Positions 25,465 through 33,234 of a DNA stretch of 64,000 nt are shown piece by piece. Below the pieces are notes generated by a model. The model saw only the letters and a program-made list of their open reading frames with translations. It was not told the DNA's origin and did not search any database. The first letter of the stretch is position 1. Each line of letters opens with the position of its first letter. Origin of the DNA: an uncultured Verrucomicrobia subdivision 3 bacterium (lineage in GTDB: Bacteria; Verrucomicrobiota; Verrucomicrobiia; Limisphaerales; UBA11358); contig CAIQWB010000100.1 in assembly GCA_903875465.1 (NCBI GenBank), positions 1 through 64,000 of the forward strand, given 5' to 3'. The translations under genes were made by a program, and so were the position numbers.

Positions 25465-27429
25465 ATGTCAAGCAAGGTAACGCCAGCCATAACGGCCCTG
25501 TTCTCAGGGCCGGAGCCCGTCCGTACGCCCGTGATTTTTTCCTGGCGGCTGGTGCGCCGCCGGGGCCGGCCATTTTTATTGCTGCCGGGGAATTCGCGCC
25601 GGGCGGCCCACGATCTGGAATTATACCTGGCGCAACGGCCGCTGGCGAAACTCTGTCGCTCACTGATTCCCGTGATCCTCAGCACGCCGGCAGCCAGGAT
25701 CTTCGAGCCGGTCTCCATCGCTGCTGATGCGGATGCCAACTGGATGCGCTTCCTCACCCGGCAGGCGGGTTTGGAGGATGGCGCCCTCGCCACCCCGGTC
25801 ATCAAATTTGGGGGCGTGGCCGGCAAAACGTCGCGGCTGATTTTATTGCTCCACGATGCGGGTGGGCACCCCATTCGCGTGGTCAAGGCAGGGCTGGACC
25901 CGGCCGGGCGGGCGCTGACCACCCGGGAGGCCGACCTGCTTTCCCGCCTGCCGGCGGGAGTGATTGGTTGCACCGGGATTAGCGGCCGCTTCAGTTCGGA
26001 AACAGTAAGCGCGTTTGCCACCACTTATTTTCCCGGGGCCAGTCTCGACAATGATGTGGGGATTGAAAAATTGTTCCGCTGCTGGCTAAATGAACTTCCC
26101 CTGGTGTCGTTGGAAAGCCTGGCCAGCTGGCACGAATTGGAATCCATGGCGCATGCAGCCGACATTCCGGAGTGGGCATGGTTGCGGGATGCGCTGGCGG
26201 GCCAAAAAGTGCGAACGACCTTGTTTCACGGGGATTTCACCCCTTGGAATGTGCGCATGGAGAATTTGGAAACGATCCAGGCTTTTGATTGGGAGCGGGG
26301 GCACCTTCACGGTATTCCCGCCTGGGACTGGTTTCATTTTATTGTCCAGACTTCCATTCTGGTCAAACGCCATTCGCGGGAGCGCATTGCGGCTGAATTG
26401 GAGCAGCTATTTCAATCTCCGCGGTTTCAAAACTATGCGGCGGAGGCCGGGATTAGCCACTGTTTTGAACCGCTGCTCCTGGCTTATTTACTACACCAAC
26501 GGCTGGTAGTGCAACCGGAGGAGGGGCGGGAACGCACGCGCCGGCTGTTTCAATTACTGTGGCAGCAATGGCGGATGAAGCAGGTGGTTGGCGAGCTTCC
26601 GGTGCGGCCGGCGGCCCGGGCCCGACGGTCGCCAACGGAGCAATTGAAATCGGCCGGCCGGAAGTTCGCCAATCTCCTCTGGGAACCCAGCTTGTCGCCC
26701 GAATGGCATCCGCCGTTACTCCAGCAATGTGGCCGCCACTGGCGGGGCATGCTGGCGGCCTTGCTGTGGATTGGCGGGGTGGCAGCCATCCATTATTTCG
26801 TCAAACCCCATATCATGCTGGCCCCGTTTTATCTGGCTCCCTGCATATGGCTGGCCTTGGTGGCGGGTCGTCCGCCCGCCCTGTTGGTGGCCATCGTGGC
26901 AGGGCTGGCCGGACCCGAGATGCAATACTTCAAGGAGCCCGGAGTGATGGGCTGGCCAACGCTCATCTGGAACGTGGTCATGCGGATATTGGTTTTCCAA
27001 TTTGTGGTGGTGCTCTTGCACCATGCCCGGCAAACGCATTTATACCGGCCGCCCCCGTCGCGGGGGGCTCCGCCTGGCGGGCGGTTGTTGGCAGACAACT
27101 GGCTGGTCGTGCTGGTGATGCTGGTTTATCTGGGCCTGCTGGCACTGCTTAATATCTGGGTGAGCCCGCATGGCAACTTTATTCTTTTTTATTTGGTGCC
27201 CGGGGTTCTCGTTGCCCTAGTCACCGACGTACGCTGGGGCACGGTGGCGGCCGTGCTCGCGGCGGCGGCGGCGGCGCTGGCCCAGCATTTTGGGGATCCC
27301 GGCGATTACACCTGGCCCGCAACCGGTTGGAATGGGCTGATGCGGCTGGCGATCTTTGAAACCACCGTGCTGCTGGTCCGGCGGGTGCACCAGGAAAACA
27401 TTCTGTTCAGTGATCTTAAAGTGGATTGA
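25465..27429 (+). CDS. APH-like phosphotransferase fused to duplicated DUF4118-like membrane module
   Basis: I start at the ATG at 25465 (654 residues); the track uses a TTG at 25417. Residues about 100-400 are a protein-kinase-like phosphotransferase: LFHGDFTPWNVRM near 254 is the catalytic loop (HGD) and AFDWERG near 273 is the metal-binding Asp. Residues 428-520 and 545-640 are two copies of one membrane module, each with a FYLxPxxxxALV core and ending WN-x-x-MR-x-x-x-F/I. This module resembles the DUF4118/MASE-type sensor part of histidine kinases, but no such kinase follows. The nucleotide-binding lobe at the N-terminus is only weakly recognisable. The next gene overlaps or closely follows. 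Confidence 0.68.
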   Translation: MSSKVTPAITALFSGPEPVRTPVIFSWRLVRRRGRPFLLLPGNSRRAAHDLELYLAQRPLAKLCRSLIPVILSTPAARIFEPVSIAADADANWMRFLTRQAGLEDGALATPVIKFGGVAGKTSRLILLLHDAGGHPIRVVKAGLDPAGRALTTREADLLSRLPAGVIGCTGISGRFSSETVSAFATTYFPGASLDNDVGIEKLFRCWLNELPLVSLESLASWHELESMAHAADIPEWAWLRDALAGQKVRTTLFHGDFTPWNVRMENLETIQAFDWERGHLHGIPAWDWFHFIVQTSILVKRHSRERIAAELEQLFQSPRFQNYAAEAGISHCFEPLLLAYLLHQRLVVQPEEGRERTRRLFQLLWQQWRMKQVVGELPVRPAARARRSPTEQLKSAGRKFANLLWEPSLSPEWHPPLLQQCGRHWRGMLAALLWIGGVAAIHYFVKPHIMLAPFYLAPCIWLALVAGRPPALLVAIVAGLAGPEMQYFKEPGVMGWPTLIWNVVMRILVFQFVVVLLHHARQTHLYRPPPSRGAPPGGRLLADNWLVVLVMLVYLGLLALLNIWVSPHGNFILFYLVPGVLVALVTDVRWGTVAAVLAAAAAALAQHFGDPGDYTWPATGWNGLMRLAIFETTVLLVRRVHQENILFSDLKVD

Positions 27430-27521
27430 AGCCACAGGGCGGCTGGTGGGCGGCTCTTGACTGGCCGGCGACCGGCGTATTTAAGTTTTTCAACCCCATT
27501 ATTTCCGCTATACTTGCGGGA

Positions 27522-29726
27522 ATGCATTGGTTGCAAACAATTGACACCGGTCTGTTCCATTTCATCAACCGCTCGCTGGGCAATCCGGTCTTTGACTGGC
27601 TGATGCCGGTTTTGAGCGGCAGCGGGGTGCCGTGGTTCATTCCCCTAGCGGTGGCCGGGGTGGTGGGAACCCTGTTCTATGGGACGACCCGCGCCCGCCT
27701 GTGCGCGCTCCTGATTTTTTTGGTGGTGGCCATTGGGGACCCGCTGATCATCAATACGATCAAGCACGCCATTGCCCGGCCACGCCCTTGCCTGGCTTTG
27801 TCCGAAGTGGTCAGCCGGCTGGGTTGCACGGAGAGTGGTTCCATGCCTTCGGCGCATGCCGCCAATTGGTTTGCGATCACCACCGTCCTGTTTTTATTTT
27901 ACCGGCGAAGCTGGCGTTTCATGCTGCCCATGGCGGTGGGCGTGGCCTTCTCCCGGGTGTATTGTGGTGTGCATTATCCCAGTGATGTGCTGGCGGGTGC
28001 CCTGATTGGGGCGGCCTATGCGTTGACTCTGGCCTGGGGATTTGAGTGGGTTTGGCAGACGGCGGGGCGCCGTTGGTTTCCGGCCTGGCATTCGGCCATG
28101 CCCTCATTACTCCAACCGCCGGCCAAAGCCACGGCATCAGCCGGTCCGCCGGCCGGGGTTGAATGGTTGCGCCTGAGCTATGTGGTGATCCTGGCCTTGC
28201 TGGGGCTGCGCTGGGTTTACCTGGCTTCCGGGCTGATTGGATTGAGCGAGGATGAGGCGTACCAATGGCTTTGGTCCAAGCATCTCGCCTTGTCTTATTA
28301 CTCGAAACCTCCCGGCATCGCGTGGCTGCAATTTTTGGGCACCTCGCTTTGGGGGGACACCGCCTTGGGCGTGCGTTTTTTTGCGCCGTTAATCGCGGCG
28401 GTCATGGGGGTGCTGTTGACGCGGTTTATGGCGCGCGAAGTGGGGCCGCAACCGGCGTTTTGGCTGCTGCTGATCGTGACCGCCACCCCGCTGCTGGATG
28501 TGGGGGCGGTCTTGCTGACCATCGACCCGCCCCTGGTGTTGTGCTGGACGGTCGCCATGATCGTCGGCTGGCGGGCGGTGCAGCCGGACGGACGGACCGG
28601 GCATTGGCTGTTGACGGGGCTGGCCCTGGGCCTGGGCTTTCTCTTCAAATACACGGCCATGCTGCAAATCATTTGCTGGGCCATCTTTTTTGGGTTGTCA
28701 CCGGCGGCCCGGAAGCACCTGGCCCGTCCCGGTCCCTGGCTGGCGCTGGGAATTTTCCTGCTTTGCACATCGCCGGTGGTGATCTGGAACGCCCAGCATG
28801 GGTGGATTACGGTGCACCATGTGGCGGGTGACGCGGGCTTGCATTCGGCCTGGCATCCCACCCTGAATTATTTTTGGGACTTCTCCGGAGCGGAATTGTT
28901 GCTCTTGAATCCTTGCTTCTTGATTGGCGCGCTGTGGGTGGCGGTGGTCTTTTGGAAGCGCCAGCCCCGCAAACCGCTTTATGTCTTTTTATTTTGCATG
29001 GGCACGCCGGTATTTGTGGGGCACTGGTTGTATTCCTTTCACTCCCGGGTGCTGCCCAACTGGATTGCGGTGAGTGTGCTGCCCATGTTTTGCCTGCTGG
29101 TGGCGTATGCCAGCGAGCATCGTCAACGGCTGCGTCCCTTTCTGGCCGTTGGCCTGGTTTTTGGCCTGGTGATCGCCGCTTTTGTGCATGATGGCGACCT
29201 GATCGGCAAGCTCAATGGCACCCTGCCGGCCGAAATAGATCCCTCGCACCGGGTGCGTGCCTGGAAGGAAACCGCCCAAGTGGTGGAAAATGCCCGGTTG
29301 AAACTGGCGGCCACCGGCGAACCGGCATTTATTATCGCCAGCCATTATGGCCTGACGGGCTTGCTGTCATTTTATTCACCGACCGCCAGGGCAGCGGTGA
29401 AAACCCAGCCCTTGGTTTACTGTGCGGATTCGGCAGAGCCGATCAACCAGTTTTATTTCTGGCCGGACTACGATTACCGGACGCAGCGGCGCGGCCAAAA
29501 TGCCATTTATGCGGCGCTGATTAATGCGAATCCCTATGAATCCGATTGGTTCTGGCATTGGCTGAAGCGGGAACCCGTCAAGCGCCTGCCGCCCAAGCCG
29601 GAACCACTGGATCCCCGGATTGCCTCCGAGTTTGTCTCGGTCACCGATTTGGGGGAACAGGATGTCGTGATGGATGACCGGGTCTTTCACCGGGTGCATC
29701 TTTGGGCGTGCCACCAATTACGCTAA
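27522..29726 (+). CDS. PAP2 phosphatase fused to a GT-C (ArnT/PMT-like) glycosyltransferase
   Basis: I choose the ATG at 27522 (734 residues), with a GCGGGA sequence just ahead of it; the track starts at a TTG at 27426 inside the previous gene. The N-terminal part is a membrane lipid phosphatase: KHAIARPRP, then SMPSAHAAN, then SRVYCGVHYPSD, the three catalytic motifs of the PAP2 family. From about residue 215 a GT39/GT83-type glycosyltransferase follows: GLSEDEAYQWLWSKHLALSYYSKPPG with the catalytic Asp/Glu pair in the first loop, then about ten helices. The fusion suggests that one protein both uses a polyprenyl-phosphate sugar donor and recycles its lipid phosphate. Confidence 0.86.
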   Translation: MHWLQTIDTGLFHFINRSLGNPVFDWLMPVLSGSGVPWFIPLAVAGVVGTLFYGTTRARLCALLIFLVVAIGDPLIINTIKHAIARPRPCLALSEVVSRLGCTESGSMPSAHAANWFAITTVLFLFYRRSWRFMLPMAVGVAFSRVYCGVHYPSDVLAGALIGAAYALTLAWGFEWVWQTAGRRWFPAWHSAMPSLLQPPAKATASAGPPAGVEWLRLSYVVILALLGLRWVYLASGLIGLSEDEAYQWLWSKHLALSYYSKPPGIAWLQFLGTSLWGDTALGVRFFAPLIAAVMGVLLTRFMAREVGPQPAFWLLLIVTATPLLDVGAVLLTIDPPLVLCWTVAMIVGWRAVQPDGRTGHWLLTGLALGLGFLFKYTAMLQIICWAIFFGLSPAARKHLARPGPWLALGIFLLCTSPVVIWNAQHGWITVHHVAGDAGLHSAWHPTLNYFWDFSGAELLLLNPCFLIGALWVAVVFWKRQPRKPLYVFLFCMGTPVFVGHWLYSFHSRVLPNWIAVSVLPMFCLLVAYASEHRQRLRPFLAVGLVFGLVIAAFVHDGDLIGKLNGTLPAEIDPSHRVRAWKETAQVVENARLKLAATGEPAFIIASHYGLTGLLSFYSPTARAAVKTQPLVYCADSAEPINQFYFWPDYDYRTQRRGQNAIYAALINANPYESDWFWHWLKREPVKRLPPKPEPLDPRIASEFVSVTDLGEQDVVMDDRVFHRVHLWACHQLR

Positions 29727-29744
29727 GCCTGACCTCCGCTGGCC

Positions 29745-30605
29745 ATGAGTGAAATCATCCTGCCCGTCCAGAATTACGATCTCGCCGGGACTTTGGATTC
29801 CGGCCAGGCCTTCCGCTGGTCGCGCCCCGGCCCGGGCTGGACGGGGATTATTGGGGGCCGGGTAGTGCGGTTGGCAGCAGTGGCAGCGGGGATTCGGGCG
29901 GAGACAGTGGATGGGGTCACCGACTGGTCCTGGCTCACCACCTATTTGCAAACCGACGTGGATTTGGCGGCGATCCTCCAGACCTTTCCGAAGGATGCGC
30001 CCATGCAGGCCGCAGTGGCCGCCAGTCCGGGCTTGCGCCTGTTGCGCCAGGACCCATGGGAATGCCTGGCCTCGTTCATGTTGTCGTCCACCAAGCAGAT
30101 CGTGCAAATCCGCCAGATTATTGCATTGCTGTGCGAGCGGCATGGGGCGCGGATTGATGACCCCGGCGATCCGCCGGCCTTCGCCTTTCCCACCCCCGCG
30201 CAAATCGCCGGGCTCAGCGAAGACCAGTTGCGTGCCTGCAAAATGGGGTTTCGCGCGCCGAATGTGCTGGCCGCCGCGCGGCGGATCGACACTGGTGAAT
30301 TTGATTTGGCCCGCGTTAGCACCCTGCCGCACGCCGAAGCCCGCGCGGAATTAATGAAACTGGCCGGGGTGGGCGGTAAAATCGCAGATTGCGTGCTGCT
30401 CTTTGCCTTTGGCTTCAACGCCGCGTTTCCCGTGGATGTGTGGATCAAAAAGGCCCTCCAGGAATTATATTTCCCGCGCCGGCGCGCCTCGGAAAAACGG
30501 CTGCAACACTTTGCCGCCACGCATTTTGGAAGCCATGGGGGCTATGCCCAGCAGTATTTGTTTCATTATATGCGGACGAAAAAAACGGCGCGGGGCAGGG
30601 GATAA
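29745..30605 (+). CDS. 8-oxoguanine DNA glycosylase/lyase (OGG1 type)
   Basis: This is a bifunctional base-excision-repair enzyme of the HhH-GPD superfamily, 286 residues. The N-terminal OGG_N-like part contains DSGQAFRW near residue 18. The helix-hairpin-helix GVGGKIADCVLLF carries the Schiff-base Lys212, and the catalytic Asp231 is in FPVDVWIKK. It follows the PAP2-glycosyltransferase gene by 18 bases on the same strand, though the functions are unrelated. It is convergent with a PAP2 gene. Confidence 0.93.
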   Translation: MSEIILPVQNYDLAGTLDSGQAFRWSRPGPGWTGIIGGRVVRLAAVAAGIRAETVDGVTDWSWLTTYLQTDVDLAAILQTFPKDAPMQAAVAASPGLRLLRQDPWECLASFMLSSTKQIVQIRQIIALLCERHGARIDDPGDPPAFAFPTPAQIAGLSEDQLRACKMGFRAPNVLAAARRIDTGEFDLARVSTLPHAEARAELMKLAGVGGKIADCVLLFAFGFNAAFPVDVWIKKALQELYFPRRRASEKRLQHFAATHFGSHGGYAQQYLFHYMRTKKTARGRG

Positions 30606-30616
30606 CGGCCCGGGAT

Positions 30617-31279
30617 TCAAGCCGGGGGCAGGCCGGCCTTGCGCCAGAGGGCAGCGACCGCTGGTTCCAAACGGTTCACCATCCAGGGACCCACGATAAA
30701 TCCCCAAACCAGGGAAGCCGTCACATCCGAAAAATGGTGGCACCCCAAGGCCATGCGTGACCAGGCCACGGCCACCCCGGCCAGTAAAAAGCCGGTGCCC
30801 CAGGAGCGGCGGCGAAACCAAGCCGCCCCGGCCAGACCGGCCCAAGTGGCCGTGTGGCCCGATGGGAAGGAGCCGAAATCGTATTTGCCAATGATCCACT
30901 TTCCCTGGTAGCGCGGACCGTAAAATCCCTGGGGGGCTGGGGCGGTTGGACGCGTCCGGCCGGTGGTGGAACGAATCAGAGTGGAAGCCAGCCCGGTGAG
31001 CAAGCCGGCGACTAAAATGAGCAGTAACAAATGGCCGGTGGCGGATTTTCGTCCCACCGAAAGAGCCACCACGACGGCCAGCCCCGCGACTAATATGGGC
31101 GGCCAGTCGCCGTATTTGCTGAGGCCGCGCGCGACTTCCCAAGCCGGCCCATGCACGGGCAGGTAAAATGCGCCGGACACGGTGTCGTCCAAGGCAAAGG
31201 CGGCGACGATGGCCACCAGTCCGATGGCCAACCAGATCCATTGGCGCCCGGAAGGCGGCCATGCTGCGTTCGCTGACAT
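30617..31279 (-). CDS. PAP2 family phosphatase
   Basis: This is a membrane phosphatase of the PAP2/undecaprenyl-pyrophosphatase type, 220 residues from the ATG at 31279 (the track adds 14 codons). The three motifs are STTGRTRP near residue 106, SFPSGHTATW near 135 and SRMALGCHHFSD near 174. Five or six helices are visible. It probably dephosphorylates a lipid carrier, but the substrate is not fixed. It is the second PAP2 protein in this part of the window. Confidence 0.88.
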   Translation of the reverse strand: MSANAAWPPSGRQWIWLAIGLVAIVAAFALDDTVSGAFYLPVHGPAWEVARGLSKYGDWPPILVAGLAVVVALSVGRKSATGHLLLLILVAGLLTGLASTLIRSTTGRTRPTAPAPQGFYGPRYQGKWIIGKYDFGSFPSGHTATWAGLAGAAWFRRRSWGTGFLLAGVAVAWSRMALGCHHFSDVTASLVWGFIVGPWMVNRLEPAVAALWRKAGLPPA

Positions 31280-31304
31280 TGCGGGCAAGTTTAAAAGGAA
31301 TTGC

Positions 31305-31332
31305 CCCCAAACCAAATACAATTTGGTTGGGG
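31305..31332. terminator. Hairpin downstream of the cyclic-nucleotide-binding gene
   Basis: CCCCAA(A)CCAAAT, a 3-base loop and ATTTGGTTGGGG form a 12-bp stem with one bulged A between the stop of the minus-strand cyclic-nucleotide-binding gene and the start of the PAP2 gene. No T-run follows, so termination is only a suggestion. Confidence 0.45.
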
Positions 31333-31368
31333 AGCGGTCGCCCGGGCGACCTGGGGTTGGTCAGAGAA

Positions 31369-31830
31369 CTACTTTTTCTTTCGCTGCAACAATTGCAGCC
31401 GGGTGGCTTGCAGGCGTTTGATCACGACCTTGGAAACGCGCTTCATCACCTCAAAACCCAGGCGCGGGTCGGTCTCACATTGCTTGCGCAGGGTGGCGGC
31501 AAAGAAAATGATGGCGGTGGTTGGTTTTACCGCGCGCGCGTCGAAATTCCACTTGTACGGCGGGAACAGCCAGGACCAGCCGATGACATCCCCTGCTTTG
31601 ATCGTTTGAATCAAGCTGGCTGGCGCCCCCTTTTTGCCGGCCGTTGATTCGAGGGCCACTTCGCCTTTTAAGATGACATAAAACCGGTTGGCGGCCAGGC
31701 CCTCGGTAAAAATCATTTTGCCCGCCGGAAATTCCACTTCCATGGCATTGTTGGAGAGCATTTCGAGCTGGGGCTTGGACAAGCCTTTGAGAAAGGGTTG
31801 CGCCGCCAGCACTGTCGAATCAATTTTCAT
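31369..31830 (-). CDS. Stand-alone cyclic nucleotide-binding domain protein
   Basis: The 153-residue protein is a single CAP_ED/cNMP-binding beta-barrel without the DNA-binding helix-turn-helix of Crp proteins. FPAGKMIFTEGLAANRFYVILKGEV forms the barrel start. The stretch VIGWSWLFPPYKW near residue 91 stands where the phosphate-binding cassette usually is and is known from similar stand-alone proteins. The tail is basic (QLLQRKKK). Upstream of the ATG, AAAGG provides a plausible ribosome-binding site. It may be a signal-binding subunit; the partner is not known. Confidence 0.86.
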   Translation of the reverse strand: MKIDSTVLAAQPFLKGLSKPQLEMLSNNAMEVEFPAGKMIFTEGLAANRFYVILKGEVALESTAGKKGAPASLIQTIKAGDVIGWSWLFPPYKWNFDARAVKPTTAIIFFAATLRKQCETDPRLGFEVMKRVSKVVIKRLQATRLQLLQRKKK

Positions 31831-32062
31831 AATGATAACCTTTCTTTCGTGTCTGAATCATTAATGACGCAGACCACGGCACACTACGGCGGGGGACCGG
31901 GGTTGGCTCTACTTAATTTAAGGATTGTTCTCCCTATCTTGGCATTCATCCCCCTGGACTTTATGTCCTCAATTTACGGGACGCGCGCGGGCACTCCGCG
32001 ACGCATAAAAGTCTTGCCACCTGCAGCCATTAGGAGGAAGGTCATGGCACATCCAAATTCCC

Positions 32063-33007
32063 ATGAGCGACCATGCTAATTCCGCCACCAGCAACGCCTT
32101 TTCCCGCCGGCATTTCCTTGCCCTCGCGAGCACCGTACCCGCAGCCCTCCTGGCAACCCCTTCCGTAACCACTGCCTTTGGCCAGACCGCAGCGCCGGGC
32201 GGGCCGGCGGGCAAACGAGCGAAATACCCCATCGGCCTGGAATTGTACTCCGTGCGGGATGAACTAGGCCGGGATTTGCCGAAAACCCTGCGCCAGGTGG
32301 CCGGCATGGGCTATGAAGTGGTGGAGTTTTACGCCCCTTATTACGATTGGAGCCTGCCACGGGCGAAGGAGATCCGGGCTTTGCTGGATGACCTCGGCCT
32401 GCGCTGCTATTCGACGCATAATCATATCGAGGCCTTTACCCCCGGGACGGGCATGGGCAAGGCGATTGAACTCAATCAGATCCTGGGCACCCGCATCATC
32501 GTGATGGCCAGTGCTCCGGGAACTGTGGCCGGGCTGGATGGCTGGAAAAGGCTGGCTGAAGAATTGAGCCAGGCCGCCGCATACTTGCAACCCCATGGCC
32601 TCGCGGCAGGCTTTCACAATCACAATCCGGAATGGGCGCTGCTGGACGGCAACCTCCGCGTCATGGATGTGCTGGCCGCCAATACCCCGAAGGAATTCGT
32701 CCTGCAACTCGACGTGGGCACCTGTGTGGCCGCCGGCGCGGATCCGGTGGCCTGGATCAAGGCCAATCCCGGACGCATCCGGTGCCTCCACCTGAAAGAC
32801 TGGGCTCCCGGGACTGCGGCCGAGGAAAAAGCGTACCGGGTGATTTTTGGCGAGGGCGTTGCGCCGTGGCGGCAAATCGTGGCCGCAGCGGAAGCGACCG
32901 GGGGGGTGGAGTACTATCTGCTGGAACAAGAAGGCAGCCGGTATCCGGAATTCGACACCGCGCGCCGCTGCCTGGAAGCTTGGAAAGCCTTTCGCCAAAA
33001 CGGCTGA
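32063..33007 (+). CDS. Tat-exported sugar phosphate isomerase/epimerase family protein
   Basis: This is a TIM-barrel protein of the AP-endonuclease-2/xylose-isomerase-like superfamily, 314 residues. The N-terminus carries a twin-arginine signal (FSRRHFLALAS). In the barrel, GLELYSVRDEL opens the first strand, and later blocks CYSTHNH, AGFHNHNPEW, LQLDVGT and CLHLKDW supply the His/Glu/Asp metal ligands. The final YYLLEQEG closes the sheet. Such proteins are often exported in Verrucomicrobiota and Planctomycetota together with Gfo/Idh dehydrogenases. The substrate is unknown. The start at 32063 is chosen because it begins directly before the Tat motif. Confidence 0.88.
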   Translation: MSDHANSATSNAFSRRHFLALASTVPAALLATPSVTTAFGQTAAPGGPAGKRAKYPIGLELYSVRDELGRDLPKTLRQVAGMGYEVVEFYAPYYDWSLPRAKEIRALLDDLGLRCYSTHNHIEAFTPGTGMGKAIELNQILGTRIIVMASAPGTVAGLDGWKRLAEELSQAAAYLQPHGLAAGFHNHNPEWALLDGNLRVMDVLAANTPKEFVLQLDVGTCVAAGADPVAWIKANPGRIRCLHLKDWAPGTAAEEKAYRVIFGEGVAPWRQIVAAAEATGGVEYYLLEQEGSRYPEFDTARRCLEAWKAFRQNG

Positions 33008-33093
33008 GCCCGGGAGGACAGGGTGTCGGCTAATCATTGCGAAGGATGACTCGTTACCGGTAGCGATTACCGTTGCAAAGGAGCGCCGGGTAT

Positions 33094-33152
33094 AAACTCC
33101 AAATTCCAAGCCCCAAGCTCCAGAGGACATCCAAGCACCAAACTTCAAGGAG
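33094..33152. repeat. AAACTCCAA-type degenerate repeat, copy 2
   Basis: An imperfect series of 7-8 base words (AAACTCC, AAATTCC, AAGCCCC, AAGCTCCAGAGGA, ATCC, AAGCACC, AAACTTC, AAGGAGC) lies between two genes. It shares its opening and style with the tract at 13715. Both are in non-coding gaps. Confidence 0.5.
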
Positions 33153-33234
33153 CACTTGCACTCACCCCCGGCTCGACAACTCCCCCCAAGCCAGGAACTG
33201 CTCTGAAATTTGCCCGTTGAAGTTTTTGCCCCGC

